From NCBI RefSeq assembly GCF_041429785.1, contig NZ_CP163423.1, forward strand, positions 310,001 through 374,000: a DNA stretch of 64,000 nt, given 5' to 3'. This DNA is from Fretibacter rubidus. Its GTDB lineage: Bacteria > Pseudomonadota > Alphaproteobacteria > Caulobacterales > Maricaulaceae. The notes beneath the pieces were generated by a model, which ran no database searches, had not been told where the DNA came from, and was given only the letters and a program-made list of their open reading frames with translations. Every line of letters begins with the position of its first letter. Position 1 is the first letter of the stretch. Positions 31,916-40,930 of this stretch are shown piece after piece. The translations under genes were made by a program, and so were the position numbers.

Positions 31916-34900
31916 TTAGTCGTCTTTTTTCTTTTTCCCGAACAGACTGCCGAGGGCATCCTCTATTGTCGGCTCTTTCTTCGCCGGGTCTTTCTTCGTC
32001 TCATCTTCTTTTGACGTATCGGTATTTTCTGATGTTGTGTCTTTGGACGCATCATCCGCCTTTTTCACGCCGAGCAATCCGCCCAGCGCATTGCCAATGG
32101 CGTCTTCGCGCGTCGTAGGTGTTGTCGGCGTGCTCTGTGTACCATCTTGTGTTGATGTTTGATTGCCGCCCAGCGCACCGCCGATGATGCCCCCAATAAC
32201 GTCGCCCGTGCTACCGCCGACTTTGTCTTTAATCGCTCCTGTTAAAGCGTCACGCGCCTTGTCTTGCGCGCGCTCTGCTACGATGCGGCCCAAAAGATCA
32301 GTATCCAACCCTGCGGAAACAGAGCCAAAGCCACCTTTTAGCTGGATGGGAATACCAAAGGCCGCGAGGCCCGTCGCGCTATCACCTGTCGCGCGGGGAC
32401 GCAGGCTAAAGTCTATCGTCTGCGCGCCGAGATCAATTTGGCCTGCGCCTTCTGCGGCAATACCGTTACCTGCGAGCGTGAAATCACCAATTTTTGCGAC
32501 GCCATTTTCAATTGTGAATAAGCCCATAAGGTCACTAAATTTCGTCGATTGTGTCGGGCCAATACCTGCGGGCAAACTGCGTTGGGTTAATGCGGTTTCA
32601 AGCCCTGTCATAAATTGGCCAACATCAATACCAGAGAGCGAACCGTTCAGCAGTTTGAAGTCGCCACTGCCCGATAGGGATTTCATAATGGCTGCCTGGC
32701 TATTGCCCGATCCGCGAATGGATATTTTTGTACCCGCCTCGCCCGTGGCTTTGGTGAAACCCGCGACCGCGCCGAGGAAACTATTAGCCGTCAATTTTGA
32801 CAAATCAGCATCAAGCGACACCATAGGAATAGCGCCGCTGGCGTCGACTGTCGCGGTCATTCCGCCCAAGCCGCCGTAAAGGTTTATCTGCGGGAGGGTC
32901 GTCGTTAGCTTACCATTTTGCAGTGTGGCCGTCATATCTGCCGTGCCCAATTCCATGCGGTCCGTGACGATGTTAGGCGTCGTGACATTTAACGTCGCGT
33001 CCACTGTGCGCAACATGGTCAAATCAATGGGATCATTGGCCCAAGGCTGTATCGCGCCCGTTGGATTTTGCGCGGCATAGGCAGCCATATAGGGCCGCAA
33101 ATCTAGCCCATTTAGGGCAAGCTTGCCTTTTAGGTGCGGTTTTGTGCCCGCCATATCGACTGTGAAATCCCCCGTCCCAGACAAGGCGTCGAGCGCGATT
33201 TTGGCTTGGTTGAAGGTGATAGCAGCGGGTGTGCCTGACACGACGCCTGAAACGTTAAACGCCTCATATATGGCCCCTGCATCCGTGCTGGCGGGCAGGG
33301 CTGTGCCTGTTGTTTGGGCCAGCGTACGCACCGACGGGATAGCCGCTGTCATTTGTCCTGTGATGTCATAATTGCCAGATGTATTGGCCGAGAGGCGACC
33401 TGTAAACTCGCCATTTAATTGGCCGCCGCTAAGGGTCGCGACAAGGTCATCCACCGCAATATCTTCGCCAGCACCACTGACACGGCCCTTAGCTTTTACC
33501 GTGCCAAGCGCAGTCGCATAAGGAATGTCTTGATTAATACGTTGCGCGATTTGGGATATCTGGGTGGCACTAGCGTCAAAGACACCTGTCAGAGCAATGG
33601 TGTCACCAATTGTGGCTGATCCGTTATAGCGACCGTTTATCATCTCGCCCGATGTGAGAATATCAAGGCCCGTTAAGGCGGTCTGCGTACCGTTGTAATC
33701 CACAATCCCCTTAGCAGATAAATCGCCTATGACTGACGCTTGCGGGATGTCCATCTTCGCAGATTGAACCAGTGTCGCGACATTGGGGCTATTGGCGTTA
33801 AACTCGCCCTTGGCAGTGACTGTGTCACCGATCATACCGATAGTGCCCACATAATTGGCAGTAATATTATCGCCTGACACATCGGCGTTGGACAGGGTCA
33901 CAGCAATCGTCTTACCGTTCACTTTGACTGTGCCTTGGGCTTTGGCCGAGTTTAGGGCTGCGGCTTGTGGGACGTCCAATTTAAGTGCGCTGACCACGCT
34001 TGCGATTGTTTTAACGTCCGCTGTGAACCCGCCGTCAAGCGACAAAGTGTCATTATAGGCGCTGCTGCCAGTAAAGTTGGCGGTGACATCCGGGCCTTGC
34101 GCACTGGCTTTGATATTAGTGGCGCGAAAGCCGTCGCCCTCACTTGCAAAATTTGCGTCCAATTTGGCGGTTCGTAACACCTCAATACCGTCAATTTGTT
34201 GATCAAGCACTTTGGCCAACGTCGCCATGTCTCTAATATCAGCGGAAACTGAGCCATTTAAAACAGGTGTGTCGCTAACTATTGCGTCCCCTTTATAGCG
34301 TGCGGTCAGGGTTTTACCGTCTACAGATATGTCTGCATTGGTCGCGGATAATGTCGTGCCGTCATAGCGGTAATCACCCGACAGGGTGACAGTGTCCGCG
34401 AGTGTCGCATAGGCGGCATTGGGCAGCGTTCCCTCAGGCAATAGCTTTATCAGTGCGGGAATGTCGCTTATCTCGCCGTCTATAGCAACCGCAGCAGCGA
34501 TGGCCTCTCCGGGTAAAAACGTGCCGTCCGCATCAAGGGTCGCAAAGGGGGCTTTGATGTTGGCTTTAATGTCGGCCGTGTCGCCGTTTAAAAATCCGCG
34601 CGGGGTCGATAGTGTCGCGTCAATCGACAGCGGATTACCATTTAAAATCAGTGACCCGTCGATGGATACGGGCTTGGATAGGCTCGGCACAGCAAAGGCC
34701 ATATTGACCTCTTGTAAGTCAATTGTCGTTTGTGTTGTGTCATCGACATAGGTGACTGTGCCGTTTTCCAAGGCAAAGCGCCCGATTTTGGGATCAATGT
34801 CGCTGTAACGCCCGTCGCGTTTAAAGGGGCCCGTGTCCGTCGTCTCATCGGCTTGCTCAGTGTCGCCAAAGGCCCAATTAACTGTGCCGTCGCTGCGTTT

Positions 34901-35248
34901 TTGTAAATTAATTTCGGGGTTTTTAAGGGTAAAGGCGCTGATTTCTACGGTCTTAGACAGCAGAGGCAATAATTTGATGCGCGCGTCCAGACCGTCCATG
35001 CTGGCGAAATTTACGCTCTTAAATCCGTCTGGGTTTCCAATATCAACGCGGCCAGCTTTGGCTTTGATGACCGGGAAAACGCTTAAACTTACGTCGCCTG
35101 ATACGGTCACCGGGCGCGCCAGTTCGCGGGTTAGTGTCGCCTCTATATTGTCTTTATAAACTGATGAGGGAATAAGAGACGGCAAAGCAATCAGCCCTGC
35201 GACAAGCAGAAGGATAACAACGGCTACACCTATGATAATTTTACGCAT
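31916..35248 (-). CDS. AsmA-family protein
   Basis: A 1110-residue protein with one N-terminal membrane helix (IIIGVAVVILLLVAGLIALP) and a very long periplasmic beta-repeat region typical of AsmA. The N-terminal AsmA domain includes TLTRELARPVTVSGDV and the C-terminal AsmA_2-like part includes GDFKLLNGSLSGIDV and IDFSLRPRATGD. The tail is charged and low-complexity (Lys, Asp, Glu, Thr). Family members are thought to form grooves for lipid transport between membranes or to control outer-membrane assembly. The gene is alone on its strand, facing the ast cluster. Confidence 0.9.
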   Translation of the reverse strand: MRKIIIGVAVVILLLVAGLIALPSLIPSSVYKDNIEATLTRELARPVTVSGDVSLSVFPVIKAKAGRVDIGNPDGFKSVNFASMDGLDARIKLLPLLSKTVEISAFTLKNPEINLQKRSDGTVNWAFGDTEQADETTDTGPFKRDGRYSDIDPKIGRFALENGTVTYVDDTTQTTIDLQEVNMAFAVPSLSKPVSIDGSLILNGNPLSIDATLSTPRGFLNGDTADIKANIKAPFATLDADGTFLPGEAIAAAVAIDGEISDIPALIKLLPEGTLPNAAYATLADTVTLSGDYRYDGTTLSATNADISVDGKTLTARYKGDAIVSDTPVLNGSVSADIRDMATLAKVLDQQIDGIEVLRTAKLDANFASEGDGFRATNIKASAQGPDVTANFTGSSAYNDTLSLDGGFTADVKTIASVVSALKLDVPQAAALNSAKAQGTVKVNGKTIAVTLSNADVSGDNITANYVGTIGMIGDTVTAKGEFNANSPNVATLVQSAKMDIPQASVIGDLSAKGIVDYNGTQTALTGLDILTSGEMINGRYNGSATIGDTIALTGVFDASATQISQIAQRINQDIPYATALGTVKAKGRVSGAGEDIAVDDLVATLSGGQLNGEFTGRLSANTSGNYDITGQMTAAIPSVRTLAQTTGTALPASTDAGAIYEAFNVSGVVSGTPAAITFNQAKIALDALSGTGDFTVDMAGTKPHLKGKLALNGLDLRPYMAAYAAQNPTGAIQPWANDPIDLTMLRTVDATLNVTTPNIVTDRMELGTADMTATLQNGKLTTTLPQINLYGGLGGMTATVDASGAIPMVSLDADLSKLTANSFLGAVAGFTKATGEAGTKISIRGSGNSQAAIMKSLSGSGDFKLLNGSLSGIDVGQFMTGLETALTQRSLPAGIGPTQSTKFSDLMGLFTIENGVAKIGDFTLAGNGIAAEGAGQIDLGAQTIDFSLRPRATGDSATGLAAFGIPIQLKGGFGSVSAGLDTDLLGRIVAERAQDKARDALTGAIKDKVGGSTGDVIGGIIGGALGGNQTSTQDGTQSTPTTPTTREDAIGNALGGLLGVKKADDASKDTTSENTDTSKEDETKKDPAKKEPTIEDALGSLFGKKKKDD

Positions 35249-35447
35249 GTCATCTCACTTCAGAAAATTTAGCCAATTTTAAAACTAACGTACTTACCTA
35301 TTATAGGTTCCGCTTCATGAACGGCAGGCAACGCACTGCAACTGATCATATCACTTATTTGCAGGGAGATACTGTCAATTATGAAAATTTAAGCTATAGT
35401 TAAGGCTACGGCCCCGCGTGTGGCAGGGCCAAGCGTTGGAGGACGAT

Positions 35448-36383
35448 ATGTGCAATCACCACCCAGTACCCGCGGCAATGGATGCCGAGACCAAAGCCAT
35501 TCACGAACGCCGTGTCGTGATCCAAGCCTTGGCCGCAGGGGCGACCTTAACAGTCAGCAGTGCAGCGTTAGGTGGTTGTGCAACCAATCCAGAGACAGGC
35601 GAAAAGCAGTTTATTGGCCTTGCCAGCGCAGGGCAACTTAATCAAATGGCTGCGGCGAGTTGGTCTGAAATGAAACAGAAAACGCCGACATCTAATGATC
35701 CGCGTTACACAAACCGCTTGAAAAATATTGGCTCGCGTATTTCGCGCGGGGCTAATCGTGCGAACCAGCAATGGGACTATGCGGTGTTTGATGATGATCA
35801 GAAAAACGCCTTTGTCCTGCCCGGTAACCGTGTTGGCTTTTATAAAGGCATGATGGATTTTGCGGGGAATGACGACCAGATCGCGGCCGTCATGGGGCAC
35901 GAAGTTGGTCATGTATCGGGCCGTCATGCGCGTGAACGTGTCAGCCAACAAATGGCAGGGCAGCTTGCCATTGGCGCGGGGACAATTATTGGCGGAAGCC
36001 AAATGAGCAAACGCTGTGATCGCTATCAAGACGCTCGCCAACGCGCACAATGTCAACAAAGCGCGTCGCGTAACACGGCACTCTTGTCCCAAGCCTTGGG
36101 TCTCGGCTTTACCTTTGGCGTTATCTTGCCCTATTCGCGCAAACATGAAAGCCAGTCTGATCTGCTCGGCGCGAAATATATGCATAAGGCGGGTTATGAC
36201 GCGCATCAATCTGTGAAACTCTGGGAAAAGATGGCCGCTAATAGCCCAAGCCGTCAGCCAGAATTTATGTCGACCCATCCCGACCCTGCGCGCCGTGCGC
36301 GGGATCTGCATAATTACATCCGCTACCAAGAGAGCCTCGGCAGCCAAGGGTGGGAATCTATCCAGATGCCAAAAAGCGGCTAA
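35448..36383 (+). CDS. M48-family metalloprotease, probable Tat lipoprotein
   Basis: A 311-residue zinc protease. The active site is HEVGH at residues 151-155 (MGHEVGHVSGRHARE), with the third ligand Glu in KHESQSDLLGAKYM. The N-terminus has a twin arginine (HERRVVIQALA, residues 19-29) and a lipobox-like LGGC (Cys44), suggesting Tat export and lipid anchoring, though Tat motif quality is modest. ATG 35448 follows GGAGG; an earlier frame at 35418 lacks a site. Related proteins (LoiP, BepA-like) act in envelope protein quality control. Confidence 0.88.
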   Translation: MCNHHPVPAAMDAETKAIHERRVVIQALAAGATLTVSSAALGGCATNPETGEKQFIGLASAGQLNQMAAASWSEMKQKTPTSNDPRYTNRLKNIGSRISRGANRANQQWDYAVFDDDQKNAFVLPGNRVGFYKGMMDFAGNDDQIAAVMGHEVGHVSGRHARERVSQQMAGQLAIGAGTIIGGSQMSKRCDRYQDARQRAQCQQSASRNTALLSQALGLGFTFGVILPYSRKHESQSDLLGAKYMHKAGYDAHQSVKLWEKMAANSPSRQPEFMSTHPDPARRARDLHNYIRYQESLGSQGWESIQMPKSG

Positions 36384-36447
36384 GGGTCAAAAACAGGCTT
36401 GATAGGGAGGGGCAGTTCGTTTAAACGTCCCGCCTACTCTAGGGTAT

Positions 36448-36524
36448 GCCGCCTTAGCTCAGTTGGTTAGAGCGCCGGTTTGTGGAACCGGAGGTCCTTG
36501 GTTCAAGACCAAGAGGCGGTACCA
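36448..36524 (+). tRNA. tRNA-His (anticodon GTG), lacking encoded G-1
   Basis: A full cloverleaf. Acceptor GCCGCCT pairs with AGGCGGT (first pair G-T), T8 is normal, the anticodon stem is CCGGT/ACCGG with loop TTGTGGA, and the T arm is CTTGG/CCAAG. The discriminator is A73 and CCA is encoded. The base before G1 is T, so the usual extra G-1 and C73 of tRNA-His are absent, which is known for much of the Alphaproteobacteria. hisS lies 0.6 kb downstream on the other strand. Confidence 0.96.
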
Positions 36525-36529
36525 TTTTT

Positions 36530-36573
36530 AAAACGCTCTGCGGGTTCATGCCTGCGGAGCGTTTTGCATTTTT
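36530..36573 (+). terminator. Rho-independent terminator after tRNA-His
   Basis: A long stem, AAAACGCTCTGCGGG with CCTGCGGAGCGTTTT (two wobble pairs) and loop TTCATG, is followed after three bases by five T. Confidence 0.85.
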
Positions 36574-36684
36574 GAGCTAATGTTCCGTTCATATAGCGTT
36601 CAGCCGCATAGGTTAAACCCTGATTAACCTTAACCATGGTGGGCATGGCTAGGGACTTTTGGTTAGGAATCGGAGGAGAGTCCT

Positions 36685-37029
36685 ATGAGTAAACGTGATG
36701 AATTAATTGAAAAATACGCAGCAGATTTGAAAGACAAATGTGGCGTGACGCCAGATATGGATTTCTTGCGCAAAGTGACAATCGGTTGTGGCCCGTCTAT
36801 CTATAACCGCGATGCATCCACTGTATCCGCGTCAGATCAATCAGAACTTGATACGGTTAAAAATAACTTCTTGATCAAGAAGCTTGGCCTATCAGACGGC
36901 CCTGCGCTTGATGACGCGATTAACGCTGTCATGGATCAATACGGCCGTTCAGAGCGTTCTAAGTTCCGCGCCGTTGTCTATTACCTCTTGGCCAAACACT
37001 TCAATAAAGAATCTGTCTACAGCAAATAG
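36685..37029 (+). CDS. DUF2853-family small protein
   Basis: A 114-residue soluble protein. The pattern CGPSIYNRDASTVSASDQSE and the C-terminal SKFRAVVYYLLAKHFNKES fit the DUF2853 family as I know it; that family has no assigned function. It has GGAGGAGAG just before the ATG, one of the strongest ribosome binding sites in the window, and its own terminator, so it is probably well expressed as a single gene. Confidence 0.85.
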   Translation: MSKRDELIEKYAADLKDKCGVTPDMDFLRKVTIGCGPSIYNRDASTVSASDQSELDTVKNNFLIKKLGLSDGPALDDAINAVMDQYGRSERSKFRAVVYYLLAKHFNKESVYSK

Positions 37030-37061
37030 ACGACTAAAAATCCCAATTGGGGGAAAACGTG

Positions 37062-37093
37062 AAAAACGCAGGCCTTTGGGTCTGCGTTTTTTA
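37062..37093 (+). terminator. Rho-independent terminator
   Basis: AAAACGCAG (37063-37071) pairs with CTGCGTTTT (37082-37090), with an inner GCC/GGT extension, followed by a T run. It may serve both the DUF2853 gene and, being A-rich on the other side, the convergent hisS. Confidence 0.85.
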
Positions 37094-37096
37094 TGT

Positions 37097-38581
37097 TTAA
37101 GCGCTAAGCATGGCTTTCACATGATTGATTAATTCCGCACGCGGCACAGTCACTTGGGCAGGGCGGCTTTCACGCCATTCTTCATTGCTTTCAATGGCTT
37201 TTGCCATTTCCGCACCGAGCGCCAAATCCTTTAGCGTTACTTCACCCGCGCTGATCTCGTCCTCGCCCATCATAACGGCAATGGGCGCGCCGCGCTTATC
37301 GGCATATTTCATTTGCTTGGTTACATTGCCCGCGCCGATAAAGACCTCGGTGCGAATACCAGCCGCGCGCAACTCATCGCTCATCATGAAATAGGCTGGC
37401 ATTAAAGCTTTATCAAAAGCGCAAATGATGACAGGCGCGTTCACATCAACTGTGCTGTGGCCCATGCGTTCAAGGGCGGATAGAAAGCGCGAAACACCAA
37501 AGCTAAAGCCCGTGCTGGGCACCTCTTGGCCCCGGAAACGAGACACCAAGCCGTCATAACGACCGCCACCGCCAATAGAGCCAATGCGCACGGGGCGCCC
37601 TTTGCGGTCTCGAATATCAGCCAGTAATTCCGCTTCAAATACGGGACCAGTGTAATATCCTAGCCCGCGCACGATAGAGGTATCAAAGGCGACTTGTTCA
37701 GGCGCGTAACCACAGGCCGTGAGAAGCGCGTCAATATCAGATAGCTCTTTCACACCTGCCATGCCGCGCTCTGATTGGCCGACTAATTGTTCTAGTGTTT
37801 TAATGGTGTTGCCGCGGTCAGGGTCTGACGCGGTGGTAAAACCGAGCACGGCTTTGATGCCGTCGGCTCCCAGCTTTGCGCCGTCAGTATAGTCTCCGCT
37901 TTCATCCTCGCGCCCTTCGCCGAGAAGCGCCTCGACACCGTCTGCGCCTAATCGGTCAAGCTTATCAATCGCGCGCAGCACTTGGATGCGTTGCGCCGCG
38001 CCAGCCTCTGTGTTCGGCACACCAGAGGCCTCAAGAATACCGTCAAGCAGCTTGCGGTTATTGACGCGGATTTGATATTCACTGTCTTTTAATCCGACGG
38101 CGCGCATGACATCGGCGGCGACCATAATCATTTCCGCGTCTGCTGCCGCGCCCGGTGCGCCGACGCTATCGGCGTCACATTGAATAAATTCACGGAACCG
38201 ACCCGGACCAGGTTTTTCATTGCGGTAAACACTGCCCGCTTGATAACGGCGGTAGGGTTTGGCCAGCGCGTCGTAATTCTCCGCAACATAGCGGGCCATG
38301 GGTGCGGTTAAATCATAGCGCATCGCCATCCACTGTTCGTCATCATCTTGCATGGCGAAGACACCTTCATTGGGGCGGTCTTCATCGGGCAGGAATTTGC
38401 CTAGCGCGTCTGCATATTCAAAGACGGGAGTCTGCAGGGGTTCAAACCCGCGCGCGTCATAGACGGCAAAAGCTTTGGCGATTAGCGCCGTTTCCGCACG
38501 TAACGTCTCGGCCGGTTTATCTTCAAATCCACGCGGGCGGCGGGCTTTTGGACGAAAAGGTTTGTTCTTCTTTTTTGACAT
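37097..38581 (-). CDS. hisS: Histidyl-tRNA synthetase, alphaproteobacterial type
   Basis: A 494-residue class II synthetase that charges tRNA-His. Motif 2 reads GSVYRNEKPGPGRFREF with QCDADSVG after it, and the histidine-binding loop is GLGYYTGPVFEAEL. Motif 3 is in STGFSFGVSRFLSAL. The QCDAD form and the insertions differ from the common bacterial enzyme, which reads the G-1 base. This is the form expected in alphaproteobacteria whose tRNA-His lacks G-1, as found at 36448. The length is longer than E. coli HisS. Confidence 0.94.
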   Translation of the reverse strand: MSKKKNKPFRPKARRPRGFEDKPAETLRAETALIAKAFAVYDARGFEPLQTPVFEYADALGKFLPDEDRPNEGVFAMQDDDEQWMAMRYDLTAPMARYVAENYDALAKPYRRYQAGSVYRNEKPGPGRFREFIQCDADSVGAPGAAADAEMIMVAADVMRAVGLKDSEYQIRVNNRKLLDGILEASGVPNTEAGAAQRIQVLRAIDKLDRLGADGVEALLGEGREDESGDYTDGAKLGADGIKAVLGFTTASDPDRGNTIKTLEQLVGQSERGMAGVKELSDIDALLTACGYAPEQVAFDTSIVRGLGYYTGPVFEAELLADIRDRKGRPVRIGSIGGGGRYDGLVSRFRGQEVPSTGFSFGVSRFLSALERMGHSTVDVNAPVIICAFDKALMPAYFMMSDELRAAGIRTEVFIGAGNVTKQMKYADKRGAPIAVMMGEDEISAGEVTLKDLALGAEMAKAIESNEEWRESRPAQVTVPRAELINHVKAMLSA

Positions 38582-38683
38582 GAACGCGGTGTAGCGGGGA
38601 ATGCGGATGGGGGGAAGGGGGAAATTCGTCGTGTTCTTTATTGGCGACGTTGACAGTCATCCTTCGCTCGTTAAAGTCATCCT

Positions 38684-39172
38684 ATGACTGTTATAAAAAT
38701 GACTGCAACCTTATTGGCTTTCGCTTTTATTGTCGTTGTATGCGTTGCTGATACGGCACACGCCAAAGACGGGAAGCGCGCCCATGCCATGGCTATAAAA
38801 GGCATTGTGCCAGATGGTCTTGCGCTTAAAAAACGGACCCGCCCGTATATCCCGATTAAAGCCCGCGAAAGCGCCATGTGCTGCGCGAAATTTGCGGTGA
38901 ATAAAAAAGGCCGTCCAACGGATATTGATATGCGTTGCACGGACCGATTGTTTAAAGATGTGGCTAGCAAAGCGCTGCGGCGGTGGGAATTTCGGGCGAC
39001 AGATAGAGCAGCGCCGATGATTAAGCGGGACGGTGCCACGGCCGCCTTTGCATATGGGATTTACAATCGAGGTAATAAACGCAAAATCGACGACAATAAA
39101 TTCCAGCTTATCATAGACGGGCAATATGATCTGAACCCCGACCGTGTCTGCCCTATGCTATTTGAAGATTAG
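38684..39172 (+). CDS. Exported protein with TonB C-terminal-like domain
   Basis: A 162-residue protein with a signal peptide (to TAHA) and a domain resembling the TonB C-terminus: CCAKFAVNKKGRPTDID followed by FKDVASKALRRWEFRAT, the usual 'V-G-x-P-x-x-[VI]' strand and 'A-L-R-x-W-x-[FY]' helix. It lacks the Pro-rich spacer and membrane anchor of true TonB, so it is a stand-alone periplasmic form. Adjacent cysteines (MCCAKF) and others could form disulfides. It overlaps the end of the convergent doxX-like gene by 20 bases. Confidence 0.7.
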   Translation: MTVIKMTATLLAFAFIVVVCVADTAHAKDGKRAHAMAIKGIVPDGLALKKRTRPYIPIKARESAMCCAKFAVNKKGRPTDIDMRCTDRLFKDVASKALRRWEFRATDRAAPMIKRDGATAAFAYGIYNRGNKRKIDDNKFQLIIDGQYDLNPDRVCPMLFED

Positions 39173-39566
39173 CTTTGTTGGACGCAATCACGCCCGGTAC
39201 GATTTTCGAGGCGTAGAGCGTTGATAGGGCAAGCATAGCGACGGCGACGATAAATAAGGCGTGGCCGATGCCTGGGACATTTATGCCAAGCCAAGGCGAG
39301 AGGTGAAACCCAATCGCACCGAGCAGAACCGCAATCGCACCAAGCGCGCCTAAGGCTTTGATCTTAATATTGGGCACAAGGAGGAGGGCTGCGACGGTAA
39401 GTTCTGCTACGCCTGTCAGGCGGCGGATAAGCGGTTCAAATAAATCAATACCAGAGCGGTCAGCGATAATTTCAAAGACGGGATTGGTTGCACCGAATTT
39501 CTGAACACCGAAAAAGACGAAGCCAGCGGCGAGGACATAGGGAAGGGTTTTAATAAATTTTGACAT
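39153..39566 (-). CDS. DoxX-like membrane protein
   Basis: A 137-residue protein with four membrane helices. The N-terminus LPYVLAAGFVFFGVQKFG and the helix LIRRLTGVAELTVAALLLVP match the DoxX/DoxD-like family, whose members are often linked to thiol or quinone redox functions. ATG 39566 has GAGAGA upstream; a longer open frame to 39752 overlaps the DM13 gene. It is the last gene of a three-gene set with two DM13 proteins. Confidence 0.8.
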   Translation of the reverse strand: MSKFIKTLPYVLAAGFVFFGVQKFGATNPVFEIIADRSGIDLFEPLIRRLTGVAELTVAALLLVPNIKIKALGALGAIAVLLGAIGFHLSPWLGINVPGIGHALFIVAVAMLALSTLYASKIVPGVIASNKANLQIA

Positions 39567-39657
39567 GAGGGTCTCTCTTTTTAATTTTGAATAAACATAC
39601 AAAACAGGCGCAACAGATGTGGGGATGTTGCGCCTGTTCTCTGTAAGGGAAGGGACG

Positions 39658-40104
39658 CTATAGCGCGCCGCCGCCCCACAGGATTGAGTAGGCTTCGCAG
39701 TGAATAAGCACAGAGCTGAAACTTGCGAGGCTAACACCAGCGGGCAGAACATAGTCTTGAGCCCCCTTATTAGATTTCAGCACACCCAAGAGGACTGCGC
39801 CGTCTACGGCTGTTTTACCCGTAACGCTGCCGATAGATTGTGGTGACAGGAAAATCTTAAGGTCAGGCCCGTTTTTGGTTTTAAAATCATCAGAGAAGCG
39901 AATGATGGTTTGGCTGTTTTCCTGCACAACGGTCCAATCACCCTTGATGGATTTCTTTTTCTTGACGAAGTCACCAGACGGCAGGGCTTGGGCGCTGGCG
40001 GTTATGACTGTTGCAGGGGCGGCGTAAGCAATGCTCGGCACAGCGGCGACAGCCGGAGCAGCAAGAGCAAGCGCGATAAGGGATGTTTTGATAAAGTTTT
40101 TCAT
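39658..40104 (-). CDS. DM13-domain periplasmic protein, copy 1
   Basis: A 148-residue exported protein (signal peptide to SIAYA) made of one DM13 domain. Visible pieces are SGDFVKKKKSIKGDWTVVQ, the strand IIRFSDDFKTKNGPDLKIF with its 'GPD' turn, and the final LIHCEAYSILWGG with the conserved single Cys. DM13 has been proposed to bind haem or take part in electron transfer; experimental support is limited. It lies between a DM13 paralogue and a DoxX-like gene, all on the minus strand. Confidence 0.82.
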   Translation of the reverse strand: MKNFIKTSLIALALAAPAVAAVPSIAYAAPATVITASAQALPSGDFVKKKKSIKGDWTVVQENSQTIIRFSDDFKTKNGPDLKIFLSPQSIGSVTGKTAVDGAVLLGVLKSNKGAQDYVLPAGVSLASFSSVLIHCEAYSILWGGGAL

Positions 40105-40160
40105 GGTTTTCTTTCTTTGAAATAATGGGTTTGAAAAATAGTATGGGTTAGGGGTTGGAT

Positions 40161-40697
40161 TTAATTCAGCGTCGCGACGCCTAGGGGGACAGAAAACTTC
40201 TCGCACCAAACAAAGACTTGCGAATGGGCGCCGGGCGTAAAGCCTGCGGGTAGTTCATAGGTCTGTGTGCCGCGCTTTTTCTTAAGCTCTGTGAATTGTG
40301 TTGAGGCGTCATATTCGCCGTTGCTGCCAAATCCGATAACGGGGTCGGGCGCACCGTCGAGGTAGAAGTCACCGCCCAAAACAAGCTCATAACCATCAGC
40401 TGTTTGGATGATTTTGGCTGTTCCTGTTGTGATGTGATCAGAGCGGCCCTCAAATTGACCTGTTTGAATGACATGATTCGTCGTCGCGAGTTCCGCCGTC
40501 AAGACACGGGCTTCAAAGGGTTTCGCTTTGATAATTGTCGCGGGTAATGTGACGCTTACGCTTGGGTTCGTTGAAAATAACGATGTGGACGGTGTCGTGG
40601 CTTGCGCCATTGTGTGAGCGCCAATCACGCTCGCCGCCACGGCGGTATAGATGGCTGTGCTGGCGATAGCTGTTTTGATGTGATGTGATAGTTTCAT
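40161..40697 (-). CDS. DM13-domain periplasmic protein, copy 2
   Basis: A 178-residue exported protein with a signal peptide (to AQA) and a DM13 domain. Pieces are GQFEGRSDHITTGTAKIIQ, ELVLGGDFYLDGAPDPVIG and the Cys-containing VFVWCEKFSVPLGVATLN. It is the first gene of the set and is divergent from a TetR regulator. The intergenic region holds two copies of a GGTCAAT-containing element, so TetR control is likely. Compared with copy 1, an extra N-terminal stretch of about 25 residues precedes the domain. Confidence 0.82.
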   Translation of the reverse strand: MKLSHHIKTAIASTAIYTAVAASVIGAHTMAQATTPSTSLFSTNPSVSVTLPATIIKAKPFEARVLTAELATTNHVIQTGQFEGRSDHITTGTAKIIQTADGYELVLGGDFYLDGAPDPVIGFGSNGEYDASTQFTELKKKRGTQTYELPAGFTPGAHSQVFVWCEKFSVPLGVATLN

Positions 40698-40719
40698 TTT
40701 TAATCTCTCTATTTATATT

Positions 40720-40737
40720 ATTAACCAAATGGTCAAT
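40720..40737. promoter_or_regulatory. Candidate TetR operator 1
   Basis: ATTAACC-AAAT-GGTCAAT is an inverted repeat with one mismatch, 23 bases before the DM13 gene start. GGTCAAT-T-ACTGT (40731-40743) recurs as GGTCAAT-A-ACTGT at 40844-40856 near the regulator gene. Confidence 0.5.
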
Positions 40738-40833
40738 TACTGTTTAAATTTTTGAGCGGTCCGTCTTGAGTGTTTCAATCTCTCTTGAAAGCTTTTGTCT
40801 CTGGGCGTCTCGCTTGATCCTGTAATAGCATAG

Positions 40834-40856
40834 TTGACTGATAGGTCAATAACTGT
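40834..40856. promoter_or_regulatory. Candidate TetR operator 2
   Basis: TTGAC (40834-40838) and GTCAA (40845-40849) form an inverted repeat with a 6-base spacer, overlapping the second copy of GGTCAATWACTGT. It lies about 80 bases before the tetR start, so the pair of sites would let the regulator control both directions. Confidence 0.5.
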
Positions 40857-40930
40857 ATTATCACATAAATGAGAGCGTTGCGTGAGAATGACCTCAAAGC
40901 CCGCAATGACATTATAGTTGGAAGACGCCC

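Noticed and set aside
32163-32879. Long open frame on the plus strand opposite the AsmA gene
   Set aside because: It has a biased Pro/Ser/Ala composition typical of antisense to a GC-rich gene, no ribosome binding site and no family match.
35568-36347. Long open frame opposite the M48 protease
   Set aside because: It lies wholly inside a well-supported gene and has no recognisable domain or start signal.
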